From Chloracidobacterium sp. (lineage in GTDB: Bacteria; Acidobacteriota; Blastocatellia; Pyrinomonadales; Pyrinomonadaceae): 64,000 nucleotides of DNA. The stretch is taken from NCBI GenBank assembly GCA_016712045.1, contig JADJRV010000019.1:1-64000 (forward strand). Direction: 5' to 3'. A program made the translations under genes and the position numbers. Below the pieces are notes generated by a model. That model searched no databases. It was not told where the DNA came from and saw only the letters and a program-made list of their open reading frames with translations. Shown in pieces: positions 20,608-29,088 of this stretch (positions within the stretch are counted from its first letter, which is position 1; every line of letters starts with the position of its first letter).

Positions 20608-20629
20608 TTTCTAAGCCTAAAAAAGTGCT

Positions 20630-20691
20630 AAAAGCCCGTAAAATCCTGAAAGAAACGACAATTCGAACCTCTCCGGACTTCGCGGGCTTTT
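20630..20691 (-). terminator. Possible terminator between efp and waaA
   Basis: On the minus strand AAAAGCCCG (20691-20683) can pair with CGGGCTTTT (20638-20630), the second arm supplying a short T tract. The loop of about 44 bases is long, so this is only a candidate end for the efp transcript. Confidence 0.35.
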
Positions 20692-20712
20692 TCGCCGATC
20701 AAAAAAACTGAC

Positions 20713-21276
20713 CTACTTGACGCGCTCCATGTACTTGGCCTCGGTCGGGTTGACGCGTATCATTTCGCCCTCGACGATAAATGGTGGAACTGACACCGTA
20801 ACGCCATTTTCGAGTGTCGCGGGTTTGTTCGAATTCGAAGCGGTCGCACCCTTAAGAGGTGGATCGGTCCGCGAAACGGTCAGATCCATTGTTGCCGGCA
20901 GAGCCACGCCGATCGGTGTGCCGTCGTAAAACTCGACCTCGATCTTCAGGTTTGGCATCAGCCACTGAGCGGCGTCACCGAGCTCGTCCTCGGTCAGAGC
21001 GACCTGCTCGTAGGTTTCCGAGTTCATAAAATGGTGGTGCGAGCCGTCCGAGTAGAGGTAATCCATCTTGTGCTGTTCGAGAGTCACCTTGTCGAGCGTG
21101 TCGTTCGAACGAAAGCGAAACTCAAACGAGTTGCCCGTGATCAGATTGCGAAGCCTCGCCTGGACCATCGCACGCAGATTGCCGGGCGTGTGGTGGTGAA
21201 ATTCCATCACGCGGACCGGCACGCCCTCGTGGACGATGACCATACCTTTTCTAATATCGTTTGCTGAAAGTGCCAT
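20713..21276 (-). CDS. efp: Elongation factor P with atypical tip loop
   Basis: 187 residues with the three beta-barrel domains of EF-P, which rescues ribosomes stalled at polyproline. Family stretches include NDIRKGMVIVHEGVPVRVME, SNDTLDKVTLEQHKMDYLYS, FYDGTPIGVALPATMDLTV and VTVSVPPFIVEGEMIRVN. The domain I loop that normally reads PGKG, with the modified Lys34, reads HTPGNLRAM, placing Asn33 at the tip. No lysylation (EpmA/B) or rhamnosylation (EarP) gene is in the window. It stands alone between two inverted repeats. Confidence 0.95.
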   Translation of the reverse strand: MALSANDIRKGMVIVHEGVPVRVMEFHHHTPGNLRAMVQARLRNLITGNSFEFRFRSNDTLDKVTLEQHKMDYLYSDGSHHHFMNSETYEQVALTEDELGDAAQWLMPNLKIEVEFYDGTPIGVALPATMDLTVSRTDPPLKGATASNSNKPATLENGVTVSVPPFIVEGEMIRVNPTEAKYMERVK

Positions 21277-21311
21277 AAAACTTGATCAAATCTCCGTTAT
21301 GTAAAATTGCG

Positions 21312-21440
21312 TTGTCAGAACCGGGAGCAGTAGCGACCGGGTTCATAAAAGCGACAATCATACATATTAACTGACAAGGAGACATCTGTCATAACCTACC
21401 TGACTCGGAACCCCGTCGCTATCGCTCAGGGTTCTGACAA
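21312..21440. repeat. Inverted repeat with 33-base arms upstream of efp
   Basis: Left arm 21312-21344 begins TTGTCAGAACCGGGAGCAGT; right arm 21407-21440 is its reverse complement with a few mismatches. About 62 bases of unrelated sequence lie between the arms. The layout fits a REP-pair or small non-autonomous element. Confidence 0.7.
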
Positions 21441-21446
21441 AACTGT

Positions 21447-21842
21447 CTAGTCAACGGTTACCTTGAACTTGAACGTCCCTTTCCACGCGTCGGCCTTAGT
21501 GCATTCCTGAATGGTGAATTTATAGTCGCCCGCGACGGTGGGTGTAGCCTCGTTATTTGCGTGACAGTCGGCTGCCATATCTTGCTCGTAACCCGATCCT
21601 GCGGGGCCCTCGATAAAGATGGATATCGATCTGCTTCCCGTGTTTTCGGTTTTCATCGTCTGTCCGTCGCGGACGCGAATGACAAAGACGCGTTTCGATT
21701 TGTAGCTCGACAATGTTCCGGTGACGGTCGCCGAAGTAGCACCTCGTTTGAATGTAATGCGTTTTGCCGTTTGTGCCGATGCCGCCGAAACGGCAACGCC
21801 CAAGATCATAAATGCAAAGATGGTGATGGCTATCCTTTTCAT
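21447..21842 (-). CDS. Small secreted protein of unknown function
   Basis: 131 residues with a clear signal peptide (AITIFAFMILGVAVSAASAQ). The mature part is predicted mostly beta: ITFKRGATSATVTGTLSSYK, RVFVIRVRDGQTM and ISIFIEGPAGSGYEQDM, with two cysteines (about residues 92 and 113) that could form a disulfide. The shape recalls pre-peptidase C-terminal-like sandwich domains, but the match is weak. Three bases separate it from the upstream lipoprotein gene, suggesting co-transcription. Confidence 0.6.
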   Translation of the reverse strand: MKRIAITIFAFMILGVAVSAASAQTAKRITFKRGATSATVTGTLSSYKSKRVFVIRVRDGQTMKTENTGSRSISIFIEGPAGSGYEQDMAADCHANNEATPTVAGDYKFTIQECTKADAWKGTFKFKVTVD

Positions 21843-21845
21843 TGT

Positions 21846-22355
21846 TTATTTTCCTTTTTCAAGCGTCAGCGGCGGTGGTTCTTGTCCCTCGGGCGGCGCC
21901 TCTTTGTTCATGCTGCCGTAGATCATCGTGATCTTTTCGATCCAATCTTTGGCGTCTTTGTTGTCCGCATCGTATTTTAGCGTCCGGCGATAGTCGCCAA
22001 GCGCCGATGCATATTGGCGCGCGGCGGTCAGGGCGTCGGCACGTTTGTAATATGCTTCGGCAAGAGCTTTCTTAGCGGCGGCATCATCCTGTTTTTTCTT
22101 AAACGAAACCTCGGCTGTCGCTATCGCCGTATCATAGACCTTGGTGTCGATAGGGTCGCCGCTCTGTTTCCATTTAGACGGTGCTCCCGTATTTGCGGGC
22201 GGCGTCTGGTTTTCAGTGGTGTGGGAAATGGCCGTCTGCGACCGTTCGGTATTTCCCGGCTTTGCCGCGTTTGTATCCTGCGCGACCGGTTTTGCGGCGT
22301 TGTTGCAGCCAATGATGAATATTGCGGAGACGAGTAAAACTAATATTTTTTTCAT
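21846..22355 (-). CDS. Putative lipoprotein with TPR-like helices
   Basis: 169 residues. An N-terminal lipobox (LVSAIFIIGCNN) points to lipid attachment at Cys17. A polar linker rich in Ala, Thr and Pro follows. The C-terminal half has the helical TPR pattern (AAKKALAEAYYKRADALTAA, QYASALGDYRRTLKYDADNK). It lies between the dikinase-like gene and the small secreted protein on the same strand. Function unknown. Confidence 0.65.
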   Translation of the reverse strand: MKKILVLLVSAIFIIGCNNAAKPVAQDTNAAKPGNTERSQTAISHTTENQTPPANTGAPSKWKQSGDPIDTKVYDTAIATAEVSFKKKQDDAAAKKALAEAYYKRADALTAARQYASALGDYRRTLKYDADNKDAKDWIEKITMIYGSMNKEAPPEGQEPPPLTLEKGK

Positions 22356-22370
22356 GGTTAAGTTGTCTAA

Positions 22371-24211
22371 CTATTTCTTATCAATATAAGGCCGGGCCTG
22401 GACGATGTAAATCTTGCCGTTCAGTATACCCCATTCGATGTCCTGTTCTTTTTTGCCGCCAAAAGCTGTGCGGATGTTGATGGCGGCTTTTGCTAGTGCA
22501 CGGGCTTGCAGGTCGGTCAACACGCGTTTTTTTGCTCCGGCACATTTATCGACGGTTACTTTGAGGTCGCCGTTTGCGTCGAACGCTAGTGCATTTTCCT
22601 GTTGCGACAGTGTCATAACGACGACCGAGTTTGACTTCGGGTTGAACAATATCTGCTCCGGGATGCCGGTGTTATCGACAACTTTTGAATTATGCCCGCA
22701 GACGGCGCTGATGTAGACGCTGTTCTTACTGCGATCGTCAAACGGATCCTTAGTGATCATCACGCCGCCGCGTTCCATATCGACGCCGACCTGAACGAGA
22801 GCCGACATATAGACATCGGACTGGCTGACGTAATTGCGGACGCGGGCCTCATAGCCCTGAAAATTCCATAGCGAGGACCAAACTTTTTTCACAGCGTCGA
22901 TCAGTTTGTCCTCGGCGATCACATTCGCGACGCTCGAATAAAGACCGGCACCGCTAAAATTTGGCAGGTCTTCGCTGTTTGACGAACTGCGGACAAAAAC
23001 GGGTTTGCCGCCCAGTTGTGTTTTCCATCTGGCGATGATCTCAGCTCGCAAGTTATCATCAAATTTACCTTTCTGGATCGCGGCGCGAAATTCGTCCAGC
23101 TTTTGCCGCCTGACCTTTGGGTTATGGACAAAGTCGTTCGTTTTTTGTTGAGCATTTCGCCAAGATTTGCCGATTTTGCTCCGTATTTTATGCTGTCCGC
23201 CTTTCGCATTTCCCGGAGTCCGGCGAGCTTAGTCGTTTTAAGGTCGGCGGGCGGGATCTGTTGATCGGGTGAGACAAATTTTTCTTTGATATCATCCTGC
23301 GACGCACGGTCAAAGCTGTAATCCGTGAGATTTGCACTCAGCTTCATCACGAATGTGTCGTAATCGCGAAAGAGCTTGTCAGCGTCCTTGATATATACAT
23401 TTGGGATGTTCCAACCCTTGGCGAGGATGTTGATGTGCGATAACGGCGACGAAGGTTTTGCCACGATAACGCCCCGAACCGGCGGCAGGTTGAGCGGCAA
23501 TTCTTTTAAGATGAGGATCTCGTTATCACCGATCTCGACAGTGTCGTCGAGCTTGTCGATGATGTGGACGCGGCCGATGGCGGTGCCGGTGTTGAGAGCG
23601 AGATAAGCCTGATTGCGATTTAGCTCGTCCTGCAAAATGCGGTCGATGCCAATGTTTGCGGACACATCTTCCTGACGGATCGAATTTGGTTTATATGTCG
23701 CTTTTTGAAAGAAAGAGGCGTTGATCGTCGCGTTTGCCGTTTTGATGATCTCGGCTGAGGCGAGATCGCCTTCCCACAGTTCCCAGGTAAACTTTTCTAC
23801 CGGGGCCTGCCATGCGATGGTGCCGACGATAAATCTGCGGTCGAGATCGACATATATCGGCTTAAATATCTCGGTGCCGCGGGGTATCAGATAGGTCGCG
23901 AGCAAAAAATCTTTGTGAAAGCGATACTTTTGCGAATTGACGTAATAGATCTTGTTGTTTGAACGCCGGTCGATGATAAACATCACGTGCGGCATCGAGT
24001 ACGGCGTGCCGGCATGATAGACGCGGGCGATCGAATCAAAAGCGTTGCGCGACTCGATCTTTGGCAGCGAGTTTTTGGACGAGTCGGGCTTTTTGTCCAT
24101 TGCACCCTTAGGTTCGCGGGTCGGCGACGGCTTACGGGCCATCTGAGCGTTAGCGGCGGTTGCGGAGAGCAACAGGATCAAAACAAAAGCAATGTATTTA
24201 TGACGGATCAT
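22371..24211 (-). CDS. Secreted PEP-dikinase-like protein (swivel then ATP-grasp), frameshifted
   Basis: A signal peptide (YIAFVLILLLSATAANAQ) is followed by an unassigned domain (about 55-180), a phosphohistidine swivel domain (about 205-285; PSSPLSHINILAKGWNIP with His259) and then a PPDK_N-type ATP-grasp domain (YGAKSANLGEML, later KPVFVRSSSNSEDLPNFSGA and DIEWGILNGKIYIVQARPY). Swivel before ATP-grasp, with no TIM barrel, resembles glucan water dikinase rather than PEP synthase. Frames change near 23100: the alternative frame supplies TNDFVHNPKVRRQKLDEFRA. Roughly 35 family residues between GEMLN and DFVHNP seem absent. The substrate is unknown, and export would separate it from cytoplasmic ATP. 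Confidence 0.7.
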
Positions 24212-24263
24212 AATGATTTAGAGTGTATTTTGACGGCCGTGCGAGAAAAATCGCTGCCTGAGA

Positions 24264-24875
24264 TTAACAAGGTCGGCCTCGCTTTTCATAGAGATATCCG
24301 AGGTCGCTGATGTGGCCGTCCTTTGAGGCCGTAGATCCAGCCGTTAACGGTCAGTTCCTGCCCGCGGTTCCACGCTTCCTTAACAATGGTAGTTTCGCCA
24401 ACGTTGATGACCTGTTCGCAAACGTTGAGTTCGCACAGGCGGTTGACGCGTTCGGTCTGATCTTCGATCGCCGACAGCTCGGCTTCCATATAGTTTGCCG
24501 TGTCCTGAATGTGCCGCAGCCAATTGTCGATCAGGCCATGGCTCTTTCCATCTAGCGACGCGACGACACCACCGCAATTATAATGGCCGCAGACGATGAT
24601 GTGTTTGACCTTTAGCACCTCGACGGCAAATTGCAGCACCGCCAGGCAATTCATATCTGTATGGATCACGAGATTTGCGACGTTGCGATGAACAAAGACC
24701 TCGCCCGGATTGAGATCGACGATCGGCTTGCCGAGACGCGGCTGTCCGAACATCCGATCCAAAGATATTCCGGAGTTTGCTGTGCTGCGAGATCGACGAA
24801 AAAATTTGGGTCTTCGTCGGTCATACGCGATGCCCAACGTTTGTTGTTTTCGAGTAGATGCTGTAATTCGCTCAC
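24264..24875 (-). CDS. can: Beta-class carbonic anhydrase, frameshifted
   Basis: Zinc enzyme interconverting CO2 and bicarbonate. The ATG at 24875 gives MSELQHLLENNKRWASRM and LWIGCSDSRV, with zinc ligand Cys and the Asp-Arg dyad. A one-base slip near 24776 then leads to IVDLNPGEVFVHRNVANLV and IVCGHYNCGGV, which supplies the other His and Cys zinc ligands. Near 24322 a second slip (one extra base in AAAGGA) would turn GLKGRPHQRP into the family-like C-terminus YGLKDGHISDLGYLYEKRGR, ending at 24264. Repaired length is about 203 residues, normal for the family. Confidence 0.85.
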
Positions 24876-24913
24876 AATAGTATTCGCTCGAGATAGTTTA
24901 ACCTTGATAGCGG

Positions 24914-26167
24914 TCAGCGCAAAATATCTTCGATAGCGTCACATGCGGTTTTGGTGCCATTTTCCGAATCTATGATTCGTTTTAACGGCAAAGCGTTTGC
25001 GCGATATTTTTCGTTGGCGAGGATCGCGGACAGTGCTTTCGCCGCACTTTCGGCATTGTAGCGGTCGCGGCCGATGATCTCAGCAACGCCGGCACGACGG
25101 CAGCGGGCGGCATTATCCGGCTGATCGTGACTAAACGGAACAATAAGATGCGGCACTCCGGCACGTAAAACCTGTGCGGTCGTGCCGACGCCAGCCTGAT
25201 GAACGACACACGCCGCCCGCGGAAAAATCAGCGAATATGGTGCAAACTCAAACCCGACGATATTTTCATCAAGCCCCTTTGGCGGAGCGTTGTCCCTGCC
25301 GTATAGCAAAACCGCCCGACGTCCGAGCAGCTTTGCTGCTTTTGCACTCTCGTCAAAAAAATCTCGTGCGTCCATCACTGCAGCCGAGCCAAGCGTGAAA
25401 ACGATCGGCGGATCTCCGGCGTCAAGAAAAGCGGCAAGTTCGGGCTGCAACTCCAGCGTTTCGCTCTCGTCGTAAAAACAAAACCCGGTTTGGATCGTCT
25501 GCGAGGGCCAATCCGGCTGCGGCTTTCCGATCGCTTCGGAAAACATCGCGAGATGCCGGAGCGGCGAAAATTTGTCCGTGAATATTGGATCGTGGTTGGG
25601 GTCTAAGCTGAGTTCGCGTCGCAGAGTCTTATACGGCTCGTACCAGCCGCTGACGGTCCAACGCATTACGCGAAACAGTTCGCGGTGAAATACAGCGGGC
25701 AGGGGACGCAGATATTCTAGCCAGGTCGCTTGCGGATAAACGTTCGGGTCATGAGACGAAAACATGCAGAGCGGTGAAAGGGTCGTAGTGATCCATTTCA
25801 CGCCGGTTTTCTCGGCGATCCATGCGGCTGTGTAAACGATCTCACCATTCAAAAAAACGTCTGCCCCATCGACCGCCGCGAGCATATCTTCGTACATATC
25901 GCGAATACTTGGCAAGATGATCTCGCGGATGACCATCTCAGGACCGGTGCGGGCGTCCATTGTTTTCCGGATGAGTTCGGCGTCGGTCGGGTCGAGATCA
26001 GGGCGGAGCGGTGCAAATTCGAGCCCGTTTTCGATGATCTTTTCGCTGTAACCTTGCCAAGTATTGACGACGACGCTGTGTCCGCGTTTCTTGAGTTCGA
26101 GCCCGAGGGCCATCATCGGATGCAGGTCGCCGAGGCTGCCCATTGTCGAGAGGACGATGCGTGACAT
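24914..26167 (-). CDS. GT1-family (MGT/UGT-like) glycosyltransferase
   Basis: 417 residues of GT-B fold. The N-terminal Rossmann domain begins IVLSTMGSLGDLHPMMALGL, typical of macrolide/rhamnosyl-type GT1 enzymes. The C-terminal domain has the nucleotide-sugar site: VFTLGSAAVMDARDFF, FEFAPYSLIFPRAACVVHQA, GVGTTAQVLRAGVPHLIVPF and HDQPDNAARC. The acceptor is probably a lipid or secondary metabolite and cannot be deduced. The start overlaps the end of the preceding small membrane protein by 55 bases. Confidence 0.85.
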   Translation of the reverse strand: MSRIVLSTMGSLGDLHPMMALGLELKKRGHSVVVNTWQGYSEKIIENGLEFAPLRPDLDPTDAELIRKTMDARTGPEMVIREIILPSIRDMYEDMLAAVDGADVFLNGEIVYTAAWIAEKTGVKWITTTLSPLCMFSSHDPNVYPQATWLEYLRPLPAVFHRELFRVMRWTVSGWYEPYKTLRRELSLDPNHDPIFTDKFSPLRHLAMFSEAIGKPQPDWPSQTIQTGFCFYDESETLELQPELAAFLDAGDPPIVFTLGSAAVMDARDFFDESAKAAKLLGRRAVLLYGRDNAPPKGLDENIVGFEFAPYSLIFPRAACVVHQAGVGTTAQVLRAGVPHLIVPFSHDQPDNAARCRRAGVAEIIGRDRYNAESAAKALSAILANEKYRANALPLKRIIDSENGTKTACDAIEDILR

Positions 26168-26385
26168 ATTTTATTGAGGTTAAATTTCGGGGTCTTCGCT
26201 TCCGATTCTTTTGTACGACGCTCGTCGAGCCGCGTTTTCACCTGCATACGGATGCTTAGAAAAAACGCAACCGCACCGACGACGGATGTGACAAACATCG
26301 CGTCATAATTGCCCCGCCAGTAGAAAACTGCAGCAATTCCGGCAAAGACGACAGAGAGCAATTGGAATGTGCGTTCCCAGTTCAT
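26113..26385 (-). CDS. Small two-helix membrane protein
   Basis: 90 residues with two membrane helices (LLSVVFAGIAAVFYW and DAMFVTSVVGAVAFFLSIRM), then a charged tail. The start overlaps the DUF4126 stop (ATGA) and the tail runs 55 bases into the glycosyltransferase gene. That unusual overlap suggests the true stop may be earlier if a base is missing near 26175. No family recognised. Confidence 0.5.
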   Translation of the reverse strand: MNWERTFQLLSVVFAGIAAVFYWRGNYDAMFVTSVVGAVAFFLSIRMQVKTRLDERRTKESEAKTPKFNLNKICHASSSRQWAASATCIR

Positions 26386-27002
26386 CGGACGGCCACGTCG
26401 TTAAATCCTTCGCCGCGAAAATACGCCCCGACCGCACGAAACATCCGCCGAAAGCTGCGAAAAACTTTTGGTAAAAACCAGACAAAGAACAGCACGAACA
26501 AAAATAGCACGATAGCAATAGCCATCGGGGCAAAGACCGCGAGGATCACGCCGACGATCACGAGGCCGTCTTCGAAAAAAGACAGGGCCCAGTTTGAGAT
26601 CGGTTCGGGCGACAGATTTGCTCCGACGCGTGCTGCCGCTTTCGTTCCGTGCGATGCTAGTGCCAACCCCCCGCCGATAAGCGCGGCCGGGATATAGACG
26701 CTTGAGTCAAGCTGATTTGTCGCCGCGTACGCAACGACCGCACCCGCGGGCACGCGGATAAATGTGTGGACGACATCCCAAACGCTATCGACGTAAGGGA
26801 ATTTATCAGCGAAAAATTCGATCACATACAGCCCGCCGGCGACGCCGATGATCCACCAGTTATCAAGCGCGTCGAGCCCGCCCGGCAGCTTGGTCGCACC
26901 AAACTTTTGCAGCAGCCCAAGGATCGTCACCGTGGCATAAAGGTTGATGCCAGACGTCCACGCCGAACCGAGAGCCAGACTTAATGTTGAGAACCATTCC
27001 AT
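26382..27002 (-). CDS. DUF4126 family membrane protein
   Basis: 206 residues with about five hydrophobic segments. Family features are LGSAWTSGINLYATVTILGL at the N-terminus and FPYVDSVWDVVHTFIRVPAG in the middle, followed by the glycine-rich IPAALIGGGLALASHGTKAA. DUF4126 proteins are widespread uncharacterised membrane proteins. It begins a three-gene minus-strand run with the small membrane protein and the GT1 enzyme. Confidence 0.8.
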   Translation of the reverse strand: MEWFSTLSLALGSAWTSGINLYATVTILGLLQKFGATKLPGGLDALDNWWIIGVAGGLYVIEFFADKFPYVDSVWDVVHTFIRVPAGAVVAYAATNQLDSSVYIPAALIGGGLALASHGTKAAARVGANLSPEPISNWALSFFEDGLVIVGVILAVFAPMAIAIVLFLFVLFFVWFLPKVFRSFRRMFRAVGAYFRGEGFNDVAVR

Positions 27003-27028
27003 TGCGATTTCCTCCGCCTAGGCTATTA

Positions 27029-27099
27029 TCAAACAGGATAGACAGGATGTGCAGGATAACTCAAGAACCGATCCTGTTTATCTTGTACCTCCTGTTTAA
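27029..27099. repeat. Inverted repeat built of CAGGAT words
   Basis: Left arm 27029-27057 (AAACAGGATAGACAGGATGT core) and right arm 27071-27099 are imperfect reverse complements around a loop of about 13 bases. The arm itself repeats CAGGAT three times. Same style as the CACAGAT palindromes at 37936, 51737 and 60504 but a different word. It lies between the sigma-54 regulator and DUF4126. Confidence 0.6.
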
Positions 27100-27113
27100 T
27101 TCTCCGCTCCAAT

Positions 27114-28475
27114 TTACGATTCTTCGCCTTCCTCAGTTCCTTCGTCCTTCTTAAATCCGAATTTTTCGAGCCTGTATTGCAACGTTCTGAACGTCAACCC
27201 TAGCAACTTTGCCGATTTCGTGATGTTGTTGTCGGTGCGTTCCATGGCTTGCATTATTAGACTGCGTTCGACGTCTTCGAAATTTACGCCTTCGGTGGGC
27301 AGGGCGAAAAGGTCGCCTGATGCGGCGGTGGTTGCGGTTCGGCCGCCGGATTGGGTCATCTCGGGCGGCAGGTCGTCGAGGGTGACGCGGTCGTCTTCGC
27401 AGAGCAATATTGAGCGTTCGAGTGCGGATTCGAGTTGGCGGACGTTGCCGGGATAGGCGTATTCGTCGAGCAGCTTTCGGGCGTCGGGGGCGAATGTGAT
27501 CTTGCGGTTCGTGCCTTTGGTGTGTTTGGCGACGAAATAGTCGATGAGCACAGGAATGTCGGTGCGGCGTTCCCGCAAGGCCGGCAGCTCGATCGAGAGC
27601 ACGTTGAGCCGGTAATAGAGGTCCTCGCGAAAACGCTGTTCGCCGACCATGTGGAGCAGGTCGCGGTTTGTCGCGGTAACGACGCGGACATCGACGTTGA
27701 GTTCGCGAACGCCGCCGACGCGGCGGATCTGTTTTTCCTGCAAGGCCCGCAATATCTTTGCCTGCAGAGCGATATCGAGCTCGCCGATCTCATCGAGAAA
27801 AAGCGTCCCGCCGTCGGCGATCTCAAAGAGGCCTTTTTTGTCGGACACGGCCCCGGTAAATGAGCCTTTTTCGTGGCCGAATAGCTCGGATTCGAGCAGG
27901 TTCTCGTTGATCGCGGCACAGTTGACGGCCTGGAAAACTTCGTTAGACCGCAGGCTGTTTTTATGGATCGCACGCGCGATCAGCTCTTTGCCGGTGCCGC
28001 TTTCGCCGCGGATGAGGACGGTCGAACTGGACTTGGCGATCTTGAGGATGAGCTTTTTGACCTTGTCCATCTCGGGCGAGACTGAGACGATCTCGGCATC
28101 GAGCATCGTCAATTTTTTCAGCGCTCGTGAAACCGTCTCAAGCAGCTTTTCGCTGTCGTACGGTTTTTGCAGATACTCGAACGCCCCGAGCCGCAAAGCA
28201 TCGACGGCCGAATCGATCGTGCCGTGGGCGGTGAGCAGGATGACGATGATCGATTTGTCAAAATCGGTCAGGGCCTTGAGCAGCTCGAGCCCGCTCATGC
28301 CGGTCATTTTGAGGTCGGTCAGGACGAGGTCAAAATGCCGGTCAGCGACAAATTTCATCGCCGCTTCGCCCGAGCTCGCCGTCGTCACGTCATAGCCCTC
28401 GCCCGACAGGATCGTTTCTAAAATTTCTCGTTGATTCTTTTCATCATCAACTACAAGTATTGATTTGCGTGCCAT
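27114..28475 (-). CDS. NtrC-family sigma-54-dependent response regulator
   Basis: 453 residues. The receiver domain (VVDDEKNQREILETIL; phospho-acceptor in LVLTDLKMTGMSG) is followed by an AAA+ sigma-54 activator domain (GESGTGKELIARAIH, contact loop GSFTGA in place of GAFTGA, Walker B GGTLFLDEIGEL) and a Fis-type helix-turn-helix (NNITKSAKLLGLTFRTLQYR). It is encoded with the sensor kinase at 29085-30575, its likely partner, with an OmpH-like gene between. It is a candidate activator for the -24/-12 promoters seen at 3665 and 62520. Confidence 0.93.
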   Translation of the reverse strand: MARKSILVVDDEKNQREILETILSGEGYDVTTASSGEAAMKFVADRHFDLVLTDLKMTGMSGLELLKALTDFDKSIIVILLTAHGTIDSAVDALRLGAFEYLQKPYDSEKLLETVSRALKKLTMLDAEIVSVSPEMDKVKKLILKIAKSSSTVLIRGESGTGKELIARAIHKNSLRSNEVFQAVNCAAINENLLESELFGHEKGSFTGAVSDKKGLFEIADGGTLFLDEIGELDIALQAKILRALQEKQIRRVGGVRELNVDVRVVTATNRDLLHMVGEQRFREDLYYRLNVLSIELPALRERRTDIPVLIDYFVAKHTKGTNRKITFAPDARKLLDEYAYPGNVRQLESALERSILLCEDDRVTLDDLPPEMTQSGGRTATTAASGDLFALPTEGVNFEDVERSLIMQAMERTDNNITKSAKLLGLTFRTLQYRLEKFGFKKDEGTEEGEES

Positions 28476-28503
28476 ATCTAATTTTCAACGATGGATAATA
28501 GAC

Positions 28504-29088
28504 TCAATTTTTTACGGCTAGACTTCGATTATAATAATCAATAAATTCAGTGGTTACATCTGGACAATCAGAAAGGTCACCGATTAAAGGCTTGTTTTTT
28601 GAAATATCAAATATCAGTTTTATACCCCTCTCTGCGGCAAATTTTCTCAATTGATCCCGAACTTTCTTATCCAAACCGCCTTTCAACTCTTCAGTTCTTT
28701 TCTCAAGATATGTATCGTAATCTTCCTTTTTTTCGCGTATCTCTAGCGACAGCAATCGTGCCTGCTCCAATTTACGATTTGATATTTCGCACTCAGGTAA
28801 TTTAGAACACGCAAGCATTTCATCCGATAAAGTTTTGATTACTTGGTTTCTGGCAGTTAGGTCCGCAAGTTTGGGGGCGAGCTCTTTTTCTAATTGGGCA
28901 TAGACCTCAGCATATTCCTTAATTGGAGATTGATAGTTATCAAATTTGTCGGTGTCCATCAGAGCAATTTTCGAAATGGTCGAAAAGGGTGTTGGTGCAG
29001 GCGACTGGGCCAATATCACATTACCCATGAGTGCAAATAGAAAGGAGACCAAAGGTAGTGGTAGGTAACTTCTGGACATTTGATTCAT
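28504..29088 (-). CDS. OmpH/Skp-like periplasmic coiled-coil protein
   Basis: 194 residues with a signal peptide (LVSFLFALMGNVILAQS), then IALMDTDKF, a long helical coiled-coil region (about 70-150) and a C-terminal segment with RGIKLIFDISKN, the pattern of Skp/OmpH chaperones in which GI.LIFD follows the helical arms. It may bind unfolded outer-membrane proteins. Two Cys pairs are present. It is visibly more AT-rich than its flanking genes and sits between a response regulator and its kinase, overlapping the kinase start by four bases. Confidence 0.65.
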   Translation of the reverse strand: MNQMSRSYLPLPLVSFLFALMGNVILAQSPAPTPFSTISKIALMDTDKFDNYQSPIKEYAEVYAQLEKELAPKLADLTARNQVIKTLSDEMLACSKLPECEISNRKLEQARLLSLEIREKKEDYDTYLEKRTEELKGGLDKKVRDQLRKFAAERGIKLIFDISKNKPLIGDLSDCPDVTTEFIDYYNRSLAVKN

